NCBI GenBank assembly: GCA_039939375.1
Contig: JBDVJO010000007.1
Location: forward strand, 1 to 64,000
DNA from: Paracrocinitomix sp039939375
GTDB lineage: Bacteria; Bacteroidota; Bacteroidia; Flavobacteriales_D; Crocinitomicaceae
Length of the DNA: 64,000 nt
Reading direction: 5' to 3'
The position numbers and the translations under genes are program-made. Below the pieces are notes generated by a model. That model made no database searches, was not told the DNA's origin, and saw only the letters and a list, made by a program, of their open reading frames with translations. Positions 54,497 to 62,897 of the stretch are shown here, piece after piece. Each line of letters begins with the position of its first letter. The stretch's first letter is position 1.

Positions 54497-55393
54497 CTAA
54501 AAATAAGTTCCAGCCGCCTTTAACTTGGGTTTCCAGTAAGTAGATTTTTCAACGTTGGTAACAATTACACCCTTACTTGTAGACGCGTGCACCATTGCGA
54601 TTTCTTCGCCTTGATTGGATACGACTAATCCGACATGTGTAATTTTTGCACCAGATCCAAAGAAAACAAGATCTCCTTTTTGCGCATTATCTAATTTTAC
54701 TTTTTTAGCTTCTTCAAGCTGTCCGGATGCTGTTCTGGGTAATTGAAAACCATACTTTTTGCAAACGTAAGACGTAAATCCAGAGCAATCAAACCCACTT
54801 TCATCAGAACCAGCCCAAACATATTTAATTCCGACCAACGATTTTGCATAAACCACTAATCGTTCTCTATCAGTAGATGGTCCACCCGCAACATCAGGTT
54901 TATTTTCTTCAGTTGGATCATTCAATTGCTCGTGCTTATCTGGCTTACCTTTTATCGATTTTAAATACTTGAAACTAAAGTCAAATAGTTGTTCTGACTC
55001 CGTTCGATAACCCAACTCTTCAAATTTTCTTCCAAGCTTATCTAAATAAGTTTTAATGCTTGATATTTCATAGTAATGCGCATGAACATAATCTGAATAG
55101 TTGCTATGTTGTGCAAAGATTTCGTAATGCTCAACTGCTTCTGTTATTGCATCTTTATGACGCTTGAACCAACGCTCATCATTCGCCATTCTGAACAAAG
55201 AAATTGATTTATAGTAAGCCGGCAGTGCCGAATAATCATACTCAGGATTCGCCATTAGTTTGTTTGCCTTTCGAATGACCTTTGCATAATAGCCTTGGTC
55301 ATATAGAATCTCTAGCTGGTCTATTTTTTTATCCTGCCCAATTGAAAATTGAGTTAAGATTAAACATGAAAATATGGCTAACATCCATTTCAT
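54497..55393 (-). CDS. NlpC/P60 family cell-wall hydrolase
   Basis: This 298-residue exported protein has a signal peptide (MKWMLAIFSCLILTQFSIGQ). The N-terminal part (about 25-150) is helical and perhaps TPR-like. The C-terminal 120 residues are an NlpC/P60 peptidase. It has Cys203 in GFDCSGFTSYVC, PRTASGQ, GDLVFFGSG, and the catalytic His in KITHVGLVVS. These enzymes cut the D-Glu to diamino-acid bond in peptidoglycan stems. It is divergent from the lpxB gene. No partner is co-transcribed. Confidence 0.9.
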   Translation of the reverse strand: MKWMLAIFSCLILTQFSIGQDKKIDQLEILYDQGYYAKVIRKANKLMANPEYDYSALPAYYKSISLFRMANDERWFKRHKDAITEAVEHYEIFAQHSNYSDYVHAHYYEISSIKTYLDKLGRKFEELGYRTESEQLFDFSFKYLKSIKGKPDKHEQLNDPTEENKPDVAGGPSTDRERLVVYAKSLVGIKYVWAGSDESGFDCSGFTSYVCKKYGFQLPRTASGQLEEAKKVKLDNAQKGDLVFFGSGAKITHVGLVVSNQGEEIAMVHASTSKGVIVTNVEKSTYWKPKLKAAGTYF

Positions 55394-55549
55394 ACTACAA
55401 ATTTAGCTTGTATCCTTTGGTATTTGTACAACAAACCAGCTCAACTGTTCACATCACAGTGTTAATTTGTATGTGTATAGCGCTGAAAACAGGGGGTAAT
55501 TTTGCCCTATTTTTGTAGTTATGCTTAATCCCATCATCAATCAAACACA

Positions 55550-56671
55550 ATGAATATTTACATCATAGCAGGAGAGGCTTCTGGTGATCTTCATGCCGCA
55601 AATTTGATGAAGGCGATTCTAGAAAAAAGTCCCGAAACTAAATTCAGATATTGGGGCGGTGATAAAATGGCGGCTATTCAAGGTGAGCCCGTTAAACACA
55701 TCAAAGACCTTGCTTTTATGGGATTCATAGAAGTTGTTGCTAATCTAAAAACCATCCTAGGGAACATTAAATTTTGTAAGAAAGATATCCTTGCAAATAA
55801 ACCTGATGCTCTTTTATTGGTGGATTATCCTGGGTTTAACATGAGGATTGCAGCTTTTGCAAAAGAGCATAATATTCCAGTACATTACTATATCTCTCCT
55901 TCGGTTTGGGCTTGGAAACCTAAACGTGGTTGGAAAATGAAGTCCATGGTGGATGAATTGTATTGTATCCTTCCATTTGAAAAAGCTTTTTACAAAGAAA
56001 ACTACAACATGGAGGTCAACTATGTTGGTCACCCACTTTTGGATGCTGTTCAAAATTTTCAGTCAGAAGCAGTAAGCGAAGATCAATTCAAAAAAGAATT
56101 CAATCTGGATGATCGGCCAATTATTGCCTTGTTACCTGGAAGTAGAAAACAGGAAATCAAAATTAAACTGCCCATCATGCTTGAGGCAGCAAAGAAATAT
56201 CCAGCTTATCAATTAATCGTTGCTGGCGCACCCAATCTCAGCGAAGCTTTTTATCAAGAAGTTGCTGCCGGAAGGGAAATGAAATGGGTCTCTAACAGAA
56301 CTTATGACATGCTGAACAATTCTTATGCGGCAATGGTAACTTCTGGAACCGCAACTCTTGAAACTGCTTTGTTTAACGTTCCACAAGTCGTGTGTTATAA
56401 AGGCAGTGCAGTGTCTTATCAAATTGCGAAACGACTGGTTAAAGTAGATTACATCTCGCTTCCCAACCTAATCATGAATCAAAAAGTAGTAACTGAATTG
56501 ATACAAAATGACTTGACGGTTGAAAAATTGCAAGCAGAATTGGATTTAATTCTAGGAGAAACTGCTGAACGTAAAGCTATGCTAGCCGATTACCAAAAAC
56601 TGTTTGAGGTTTTAGGTGCAGGTGGTGCTTCAAAAGAAATAGCATCATTATTGCTAGAGAAAATGAAATGA
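55550..56671 (+). CDS. lpxB: Lipid-A-disaccharide synthase
   Basis: This is a 373-residue glycosyltransferase (family GT19). It joins UDP-2,3-diacylglucosamine and lipid X to give lipid A disaccharide phosphate on the inner membrane. The start IYIIAGEASGDLHAANLM is the family signature. Further motifs are FMGFIEVV, DYPGFNMRIA, SVWAWKPKR, PFEKAFYKE, YVGHPLLD and ALLPGSRKQEI. Length is normal. Its stop overlaps the following start by four bases (ATGA), so the next gene is translated with it. Confidence 0.95.
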   Translation: MNIYIIAGEASGDLHAANLMKAILEKSPETKFRYWGGDKMAAIQGEPVKHIKDLAFMGFIEVVANLKTILGNIKFCKKDILANKPDALLLVDYPGFNMRIAAFAKEHNIPVHYYISPSVWAWKPKRGWKMKSMVDELYCILPFEKAFYKENYNMEVNYVGHPLLDAVQNFQSEAVSEDQFKKEFNLDDRPIIALLPGSRKQEIKIKLPIMLEAAKKYPAYQLIVAGAPNLSEAFYQEVAAGREMKWVSNRTYDMLNNSYAAMVTSGTATLETALFNVPQVVCYKGSAVSYQIAKRLVKVDYISLPNLIMNQKVVTELIQNDLTVEKLQAELDLILGETAERKAMLADYQKLFEVLGAGGASKEIASLLLEKMK

Positions 56672-57846
56672 GATTATTCTTTTTAGGCATATTGATTTGT
56701 TTAGGCGCTATCAGTTTTTCGCAAAAATTGAAGGTGGGAATATTACGTGGATACGATTTAACTTCTGTCAAAATCGGATACAACAACGGGAACTACCGAA
56801 TCATTGGTGACAGCACAGAACTAACCACTATTTGGAAAGGTCAATCGGTTTATTTCAGAAGATCTGGACAAGGTGTTAAAGTAGAGAAAGCCGGGAAAAA
56901 TTTAGGCGTATACGATACCGTTTACGTTCAAGAAGTATCTCAAGATTGCAATTTCACTATTCAGCCCATCAATCCATCCAGCTCAAAAGTGAGAAAATAT
57001 GAAGATGACCTGATGATTGTAGCAAGCGGAAAAACTGAAATCACTGTTATCAATGAAGTAGAATTAGAAAACTATTTAGGTGGCGTAATTGAAAGTGAAG
57101 GTGGAGGCGGAAAACACAAAGAATATTATAAAGTTCAAGCCATTTTGAGTAGAACTTATGTTTTAGACCACTTAAGAAAGCACAGAAAAGAAGGGTTTTC
57201 GGTTTGTGACCGAGTACATTGTCAAGCCTACCATAGCATGTTGCGATTCACACCAACAATTAAAGAAGCGGTAGCCGAAACCAAAGGCATCATCATGATA
57301 GATGAGCATTTAAAATTAGCAGATGGATTTTTCTTTGCAAACTGCGGAGGTCAAACCTCAGAATCGGATTTCGTTTGGAATGTCGCAGTACCGTACTGCA
57401 GAAGCATTGTTGATACCTTCTGTATTCAATCCAGACAAGCCACTTGGACCAAAAAAATAGAAAAATCCACTTGGAAAAATTACCTCACTAATCATTTTGG
57501 CTACCCTTTGAAAGATTCGATATTTGGACAGTCTATTTACACTTTTAATCAACCCATGCGAAAAGCTTTTTATGTCGCTCCGCAATTAGGTATTCCTTTG
57601 CGAGATCTACGTGTAAAATTCAAATTGAAATCAACTTGGTTTTCAACTCACGAAGAAGGCGGCTATGTAGTTTTAGAAGGAAAAGGATTTGGACATGGCG
57701 TAGGATTGTGTCAAGAAGGAGCTATGAAGATGGCTAAACTGAATTATTCTTATGAGCAAATTTTGAATTTCTATTTCACTAACGTTCAGTTGTTTGATTA
57801 TTTCCACTGGTTGTTTTTAAAGCAAGAAGAGGAAGTTGGCTTGTAA
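56668..57846 (+). CDS. SpoIID/LytB-domain protein
   Basis: This 392-residue exported protein has a signal peptide (MRLFFLGILICLGAISFSQ). Residues about 110-385 form a SpoIID/LytB domain (ENYLGGVIESEGGGGKHKEYYKVQAI, ILSRTYVLDH, CDRVHCQAYH, FFANCGGQTSESDFVW and GKGFGHGVGLCQEGA). In spore-formers SpoIID is a lytic transglycosylase that cuts peptidoglycan. Outside them the role is less clear, but wall remodelling is likely. It is coupled to lpxB by a four-base overlap, an arrangement linking outer-membrane and wall synthesis. Confidence 0.88.
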   Translation: MRLFFLGILICLGAISFSQKLKVGILRGYDLTSVKIGYNNGNYRIIGDSTELTTIWKGQSVYFRRSGQGVKVEKAGKNLGVYDTVYVQEVSQDCNFTIQPINPSSSKVRKYEDDLMIVASGKTEITVINEVELENYLGGVIESEGGGGKHKEYYKVQAILSRTYVLDHLRKHRKEGFSVCDRVHCQAYHSMLRFTPTIKEAVAETKGIIMIDEHLKLADGFFFANCGGQTSESDFVWNVAVPYCRSIVDTFCIQSRQATWTKKIEKSTWKNYLTNHFGYPLKDSIFGQSIYTFNQPMRKAFYVAPQLGIPLRDLRVKFKLKSTWFSTHEEGGYVVLEGKGFGHGVGLCQEGAMKMAKLNYSYEQILNFYFTNVQLFDYFHWLFLKQEEEVGL

Positions 57847-57860
57847 AACCAATTTAAAAA

Positions 57861-58817
57861 ATGAAAAATCTGCTTCTTTATATTTCGGTATTCTTCTTTT
57901 TAACATCATGTTTTAGTGTAAATCAATCTAAAAACAAGGAGCTCTTATTAAAACGAATTGCTGAAATTACGGAAGAAAAATTTGAAATTTTATCTTTTTC
58001 GGGCAACGCGAACGAAGGGGATTTTGATTTTTCAAAATATAAAGCAACATTAGCATGGGAGGAAGATTCAAATGTAAAATTCAATATCGAATTCAAAATA
58101 AAAAATGATGTTGTAAATCTTACAGATGAAGTATTCGAGAATTATTTTGACAGGGCCAAAAATGCCGTAGATGCATCATACTCCCTAATTGCATTGGGCA
58201 AAGAAAAATTCAGCTCTTTTAAATTAAGTTGTGTCAATTATAATGAAACAGAATATACCATTCATGTTTTTATTGAAAAAGAGTTGAATGATAATAATTA
58301 TCAAGAAACTATCGCAGACATACGTTGGTTTGCGGTGAATGCTTTTCCAAAAATAAATTGCAGTAAACTTAGGCTGATGTTAAACTTCGTTAGAAACATT
58401 AATGATATTCCGAACAGCCCTACAACCCCTCAACTTTACATGATCCATGAAAACGGCAATGGCTTTATGTATTCTTCTGTCACTTTCAAGTATAATGGGC
58501 GATTTTTTATAGAAAATGAAGAAGTCAAATTGGCATCTGACAATTTAAGTTTTAACTCAATAGAATCATACACAAGAGATGAACTTCACCCAGCAATAAT
58601 AGCTGCTTTGCAAAAAAGACATGAGGACAAAAAAATTGCTGTTTCAAAGATTAACTTTTTAAACAATCTAGAAAATTTATCAGATGCCTCATTAAACGAA
58701 AATATTGATTGGCAAGTATTTTCTGCAAGAGTATCAGATTTGATAAACAACCAAGAATTAGAAAAAGTAACAGGACAGGTAAACATCTATTCAAATGAAG
58801 TTAAAATTGATAATTAA
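57861..58817 (+). CDS. Hypothetical lipoprotein
   Basis: This 318-residue protein begins MKNLLLYISVFFFLTSC, with the lipobox Cys at 17. The mature part is mixed alpha/beta with many Asn and Lys residues and no repeat, and shows no motif that I can name. It follows the SpoIID-domain gene by 14 bases and may be the third gene of the lpxB unit. A gap of 56 bases separates it from the next lipoprotein. Its Asn-rich codon use is like the rest of the window. Confidence 0.62.
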   Translation: MKNLLLYISVFFFLTSCFSVNQSKNKELLLKRIAEITEEKFEILSFSGNANEGDFDFSKYKATLAWEEDSNVKFNIEFKIKNDVVNLTDEVFENYFDRAKNAVDASYSLIALGKEKFSSFKLSCVNYNETEYTIHVFIEKELNDNNYQETIADIRWFAVNAFPKINCSKLRLMLNFVRNINDIPNSPTTPQLYMIHENGNGFMYSSVTFKYNGRFFIENEEVKLASDNLSFNSIESYTRDELHPAIIAALQKRHEDKKIAVSKINFLNNLENLSDASLNENIDWQVFSARVSDLINNQELEKVTGQVNIYSNEVKIDN

Positions 58818-58873
58818 AACGTCATTTAGCTTAAATCTTCCAACACTTTCAGATAATTTCACGTCATTGTAGT

Positions 58874-59392
58874 ATGACAAAGTCCCTGATTGTTTTATTG
58901 GTATTGACAGTTGCTGTTTTCAGCCTTGATTCTTGTAGAAAAGATAAAGGATTTGAAGAAGCTGTTTACATAGACTCAACTGATTATCGATTTGATTATG
59001 TAGGCAACTGGAGCTTCAAAAGTAGCACTCAGGATGATCAATGGATTTATGAATTTGATAGCACTGGAAGCGGTGGATTTCAGCATTATCAAACAACAAG
59101 TACCAATTGGGAATACGAAACCGGCACAGTTGAGGGATCTCCTTACCCGAATCAAATAATTGTGAAATTTTCTGAAAATCATTCGGCTTTATCAATGGTC
59201 GTTAATTCGCAAGGTCATTTAAGTTGTGTGGATGATTGCAGCAAATATGGATTTTATAATGATCCTCAGACAGGGGGAAATGGTCCTCAAGGATGCTGGC
59301 ATATAGACTCTACTTATTGCCAAGCATTAGGAGGGTCAAATTTACCTGGACATGTTACTTCGACTACGATTACGGGGTTTAAAATAGAATAA
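58874..59392 (+). CDS. Hypothetical lipoprotein
   Basis: This 172-residue protein has a lipoprotein-like signal (MTKSLIVLLVLTVAVFSLDSC, Cys21) followed by RKDKG. The mature domain begins FDYVGNWSFKSST, the strand typical of small lipocalin-like lipoproteins. It has a Cys-rich C-terminal half (CVDDCSKYG, GCWHIDSTYCQ) that probably forms disulfides. I do not recognise a family. It ends just before a long hairpin shared with the converging ssb gene. Confidence 0.62.
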   Translation: MTKSLIVLLVLTVAVFSLDSCRKDKGFEEAVYIDSTDYRFDYVGNWSFKSSTQDDQWIYEFDSTGSGGFQHYQTTSTNWEYETGTVEGSPYPNQIIVKFSENHSALSMVVNSQGHLSCVDDCSKYGFYNDPQTGGNGPQGCWHIDSTYCQALGGSNLPGHVTSTTITGFKIE

Positions 59393-59397
59393 AAAAA

Positions 59398-59444
59398 GCC
59401 GGCGAAATAAGTTATCTTCTACCAAATTACTTATTTGCACCGGC
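59398..59444. terminator. Bidirectional hairpin terminator
   Basis: GCCGGCGAAATAAGT (59398-59412) pairs with ACTTATTTGCACCGGC (59429-59444), apart from one bulge and one mismatch. It is preceded by an A-run on the left that supplies U's for the - strand. It lies between a + strand lipoprotein and the - strand ssb gene. Confidence 0.7.
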
Positions 59445-59515
59445 GCCAAGAAACAAGTTTGTTTCAATGTTCAGAGCTATCTTTCTCGCACTTTAAGACG
59501 CTCCTCTCCTATTGT

Positions 59516-59965
59516 TTAACTCGCTTTTTTAATTGCTCTTTCAGCTTTATTCGCTGCATCTAGCTGTTTCACTTGATTCTTTTTGATTTCCTTAATTTGA
59601 GCTGGAGTCAGTTTTGTTTGTTCTTCTAACTTCTTTTTCGGATTTATGAGTAGAATCTCGTTCACCTGTATTTCAGTTAGTTTTTTAGAACTCCCATCAT
59701 TACCTTTAAACACTCTATTAATGAGTTTACCATCTACCGCCATTAGTTGACCTTTTTTAACGAATTTCTCAATCAATTCAGCTTTCTTGCCCCAAGCAAC
59801 AACATTGTGCCATTGAGTCTCTTGTCTTTTTCCGTTTACTTCTGTAATGGTTTCGTTTGTCGCTAAAGAGAATTTTGCCAATTTTACTCCGTTTTCAAAT
59901 GTTCTTACAACCGGGTTAATTCCTGCCCTTCCGATTAAGTTTACTGCGTTTTGTAATTTGTTCAT
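59516..59965 (-). CDS. Short single-stranded DNA-binding protein (paralogue 1)
   Basis: This 149-residue SSB has an OB fold in residues about 1-105: NKLQNAVNLIGRAGINPVV, GVKLAKFSLATNET, TQWHNVVAWGKKAELIEKFVKKGQ and VNEILLIN. It binds single-stranded DNA as a tetramer in replication and repair. The tail (about 110-149) is basic and Lys/Ala-rich (NKAERAIKKAS) and lacks the acidic DDxIPF tip that recruits partner enzymes in standard SSBs. It is probably an accessory SSB. A second ssb lies upstream in the same direction, separated by the four-helix-bundle element. Confidence 0.9.
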   Translation of the reverse strand: MNKLQNAVNLIGRAGINPVVRTFENGVKLAKFSLATNETITEVNGKRQETQWHNVVAWGKKAELIEKFVKKGQLMAVDGKLINRVFKGNDGSSKKLTEIQVNEILLINPKKKLEEQTKLTPAQIKEIKKNQVKQLDAANKAERAIKKAS

Positions 59966-59982
59966 ATTGTTTAATTTGCGTT

Positions 59983-60031
59983 CGTGTTTCGTGTTTCGTG
60001 TTTCGTGTTTCGTGTTTCGTGTTTCGTGTTT
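59983..60031. repeat. Tandem heptamer array (7 x CGTGTTT)
   Basis: Seven perfect copies of CGTGTTT lie between the first ssb start codon and the stop codon of the four-helix-bundle gene. The last copy runs into that stop (TTA on this strand). Copies in the opposite orientation (AAACACG) lie on the other side of the same gene. Confidence 0.9.
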
Positions 60032-60398
60032 AATTTAAATGTGTTGTTTTTCTTTGGTGTGCAATAAATCCATTGAGAATCTTCTTACATTTTTGAATGT
60101 TCAGATTAGATAATTCAAAAGCGGCTTGACCAATAAAGCCCAGTTCTTGCGCTAAAAGCAACTGACATTCCACTTCGTATAAAGAACCTCTTGAGATGTA
60201 AAAAAATTGAAGTCTATCATTTCTATGGCGTCTTCCGCAACCTTCTGCCAAATTGGACATAACTGAAACTGAAGCTCTCCTTATCTGAGAAGTTAATCCA
60301 AACCTTTCATCTTTAGGAAACAACCTAGAATTAGCATAGATTAGCTTACTGATCTTCATAGATTGATGCCACACATCTAAATTTTTATAATCATTCAT
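60030..60398 (-). CDS. Four-helix bundle protein (23S rRNA IVS / S23 type)
   Basis: This is a 122-residue all-helical protein of the family found in intervening sequences of 23S rRNA genes and next to diversity-generating retroelements (bAvd relatives). It has the diagnostic YKNLDVWHQSM start (about 4-14), FPKDERFGLTSQIRRASVSVMSNLAEG (about 27-53, split into two helices) and a last helix with ELGFIGQ. No rRNA gene or reverse transcriptase is near. It lies between two ssb paralogues and is flanked by CGTGTTT and AAACACG arrays in opposite orientation, so it may be a mobile unit. Its biochemical role is unknown. Confidence 0.88.
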   Translation of the reverse strand: MNDYKNLDVWHQSMKISKLIYANSRLFPKDERFGLTSQIRRASVSVMSNLAEGCGRRHRNDRLQFFYISRGSLYEVECQLLLAQELGFIGQAAFELSNLNIQKCKKILNGFIAHQRKTTHLN

Positions 60399-60455
60399 AA
60401 TTTTTCATTAGTTTGTCGTGGTTCATACTCGTGGTTCGTTTAACGTAATCATTCG

Positions 60456-60476
60456 AAAAACGAAACACGAAACACG
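60456..60476. repeat. Right-flank repeat (AAACACG copies, inverted)
   Basis: Two perfect AAACACG copies (60463-60469, 60470-60476), plus a degenerate one just before, are the inverse of the CGTGTTT array on the other side of the four-helix-bundle gene. Further CGTGGTTC-like motifs lie at 60417-60438. Confidence 0.75.
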
Positions 60477-60495
60477 AGTAATGACCTACCATTAT

Positions 60496-60843
60496 TTACG
60501 CCTCAACTTCCTTCCCGCCTAACATCAAAATTTCGCTTACTTGAACTTCTGTGCGGAACCTTTTCTCGCCTTCTTTGGTTTCGTATGAACGGGTAACAAG
60601 CTTTCCTTCTACCGCGATTTCTTGTCCTTTCTTGATGTACTTTTCAAAAATATCCGCTTGTTTCCCCCAGGCAGTAATTGAGTGCCATTGCGTTTCTTGT
60701 ACTTTTTCTCCTTTTGAGTTTTTGTAGTACTCGTTTGTCGCCAGACTTACTTTTGCCAACTTGTTTCCATTCTCAAAAGAAATAATTTCTGGAGCTTGTC
60801 CTAAGTTTCCGATCAACTGTACTTTGTTTCTTAAATTGTTCAT
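60496..60843 (-). CDS. Short single-stranded DNA-binding protein (paralogue 2)
   Basis: This is a 115-residue SSB consisting of little more than the OB fold. It has NNLRNKVQLIGNLGQAPEI, GNKLAKVSLATNEYYKN, TQWHSITAWGKQADIFEKYIKKGQEIAVEGKL and QVSEILMLGG, each in the expected place. It ends in KEVEA and lacks an acidic partner-binding tail. It resembles its neighbour closely in the first 100 residues, so the two probably arose by duplication. It is likely a second, accessory SSB. The upstream 280 bases hold its promoter. Confidence 0.9.
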   Translation of the reverse strand: MNNLRNKVQLIGNLGQAPEIISFENGNKLAKVSLATNEYYKNSKGEKVQETQWHSITAWGKQADIFEKYIKKGQEIAVEGKLVTRSYETKEGEKRFRTEVQVSEILMLGGKEVEA

Positions 60844-61124
60844 AATGTTTGTTTTGTGCTTACCTGTATTTGTTTGTTTTAGGCTCGCTAGTTTGTAAAT
60901 AATTTATTCGCCGTTCGTTTCGACACTGCAAAGGAATGACGACTTCAAAACATTATTCGTTAGTTAACCGTTTGTTTACGTTTTTTATACGTTTGTTTAT
61001 GTTTAAATACATTTATAACCCCTATTTTACTGAGTAGTATAAAAATTAAAAAAGATGAAAAAATTCACATTTTTTATGCGGTCATTTTAATTAGATTTAA
61101 AAAATCAAGTTTTTATATTCAAAA

Positions 61125-61655
61125 ATGAAATCGACAATTCGCATTAATGAAGGCTTAACTTATGAATATTTAATTCACGGAATTATGACCATTCTAGGTG
61201 GCGTAATTGTTGGTTTCTCTTTTTTCCAAATTCCCATTATTGGCATTGCTATAGGTGTTACATCATTTTTTGCTGGGATCTTTATGTGTATCTCTAAAAC
61301 GGGAATCGAAATAAACCAGAGTAAAAAAACAGTTAGAAAATATGTTGATTGGACCGTTTTCAAGACTGGAACTCCTCACCCCTTAGATAGAATTATAAAA
61401 ATAGAATTGAAATATAATTCACAACACAGCCCCACCGTTCGACCAATTTATATGGACAAAGGTGATACTACGGCTAAAACTTATGATCTTATCTTGACTA
61501 ATGACTTAGAGCAAACTTTTTTACTGAATGGCTTTACCAAAGTTAGTTTAGCACTAAAAACTTTTGAAAGCCTTGATAAAATGACAGATATCCCAATGGA
61601 AAACAAAGTCATTGATATGTTGAAAAAACAAAAGGCGCATAGAAAAAGAAGATAA
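61125..61655 (+). CDS. Small membrane protein of unknown function
   Basis: This 176-residue protein has two adjacent membrane helices (about 13-33 and 36-55) separated by a short turn. A cytoplasmic, mostly beta domain (about 60-165: IEINQSKKTVRKYVDWTVF and IIKIELKYNSQH strands) with a basic tail (KKQKAHRKRR) follows. The design, two helices followed by a PH-like domain, is seen in bacterial PH/DUF-type membrane proteins, but I cannot name a family. It stands alone between the ssb control region and the phosphatase. Confidence 0.65.
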   Translation: MKSTIRINEGLTYEYLIHGIMTILGGVIVGFSFFQIPIIGIAIGVTSFFAGIFMCISKTGIEINQSKKTVRKYVDWTVFKTGTPHPLDRIIKIELKYNSQHSPTVRPIYMDKGDTTAKTYDLILTNDLEQTFLLNGFTKVSLALKTFESLDKMTDIPMENKVIDMLKKQKAHRKRR

Positions 61656-61730
61656 TCCTCAAAACACCTCATGCAAATAAAATGATGGCACGAAATTTAT
61701 TCTGTATCTTTATAACTGAAAATTTACAGC

Positions 61731-62897
61731 ATGAAAAAGTCACTATTATTACTTCTATTTATTCCTTTTTTAGGATTTAGCCAAGAGAAAAAAGTTAAGA
61801 ACGTTATTCTTCTGATTGGAGATGGAATGGGCTTATCTCAATTATCTACGGCTTACTATTTTAATGATGGTGTAGAACCTAATTTTAGTCGATTCCCGGT
61901 AGTTGGACTGATCAATACCTCATCTGCCAAACAAAAAATCACTGATTCGGCAGCTGGCGCCACTGCTTTTGCTACCGGAAGAAAATCATACAACGGCGCA
62001 ATTTCTGTTGATACCAATGAGCGAAGTTTACCTACCTTGATTGAGGTAATTCAAGATAAAGACATCATGTCTGGATTAATCGCAACATCCAGCATTACCC
62101 ACGCCACACCTGCCTGTTTTTATGCGCATGCAAAATCAAGAAGTGAAGCGGAAGCAATTGCCAAACAACTTCCTAAATCAGGTGTTGATTTCTTTGCTGC
62201 GGGTGGATTAAAATTTTTCAACAAACGTGGAGACGGTTTAGACTATTACAGAGAATTAATTAAAAAAGGTTTTGTAATGGATACCACAGGATTAAATCCG
62301 AATGCTAAATTGGCTAGAAGCAAACGTTACGGATATTTACTAGCTCCAAACGGTTTAAAATCTAAACTTGATGGTAGAGATGATTTCTTGACTGATGCCA
62401 CTACCTTGGCGCTGAGTTATCTCTCAAAATCAGATTATGGTTTCTTCTTAATGGTTGAAGGTTCTCAAATAGATTGGGAAGGACATGCCCATAACGGACA
62501 AGGAATTATAGAAGAGGTTAAGGATTTTGACAAAGCCATTGGAGCCGCATTAGATTTTGCTCGTAAAGATGGAGAAACTTTGGTTATTGTAACCGCTGAT
62601 CATGAAACGGGTGGATTTGCATTAGCTCCAGAAGCAAAAGACGGGCAATGGCAGTACAATGAAATCAACCCAACTTTTTATAAAGGTGCGGATGATACAA
62701 CTATGAGTTACGCAGCCCATACCACTACTTTGATTCCAGTTTTAGCCTACGGACCAGGTTCAGGAAGATTTGCAGGGATCTATCAAAACACCGGAATCTA
62801 TCACCGAATTATGAGTGCGACTGGATGGGCAACGAAAGTTGAAAAAATAAATGATACAGCTCCAAAACAAGAAAACAAATTAAAAGAGACGTATTAG
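61731..62897 (+). CDS. Secreted alkaline phosphatase
   Basis: This is a 388-residue periplasmic or secreted phosphomonoesterase of the PhoA superfamily, with signal peptide MKKSLLLLLFIPFLGFSQ. Metal and catalytic residues are in place: Asp31 in GDGMGLSQ, the nucleophile Ser73 in TDSAAGATAF, the second-metal segment VEGSQIDWEGHAHN (about 243-256) and TADHETGGF (about 286-294). A final His in SYAAHTTTLIPVL completes the set. It is shorter than E. coli PhoA, as are many Bacteroidota enzymes. It releases phosphate from organic esters. The next gene overlaps its stop by one base. Confidence 0.92.
   Translation: MKKSLLLLLFIPFLGFSQEKKVKNVILLIGDGMGLSQLSTAYYFNDGVEPNFSRFPVVGLINTSSAKQKITDSAAGATAFATGRKSYNGAISVDTNERSLPTLIEVIQDKDIMSGLIATSSITHATPACFYAHAKSRSEAEAIAKQLPKSGVDFFAAGGLKFFNKRGDGLDYYRELIKKGFVMDTTGLNPNAKLARSKRYGYLLAPNGLKSKLDGRDDFLTDATTLALSYLSKSDYGFFLMVEGSQIDWEGHAHNGQGIIEEVKDFDKAIGAALDFARKDGETLVIVTADHETGGFALAPEAKDGQWQYNEINPTFYKGADDTTMSYAAHTTTLIPVLAYGPGSGRFAGIYQNTGIYHRIMSATGWATKVEKINDTAPKQENKLKETY

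Noticed and set aside
59983..60031. Possible CRISPR array
   Set aside because: The units are seven bases in perfect tandem with no spacers, and no cas genes are present.
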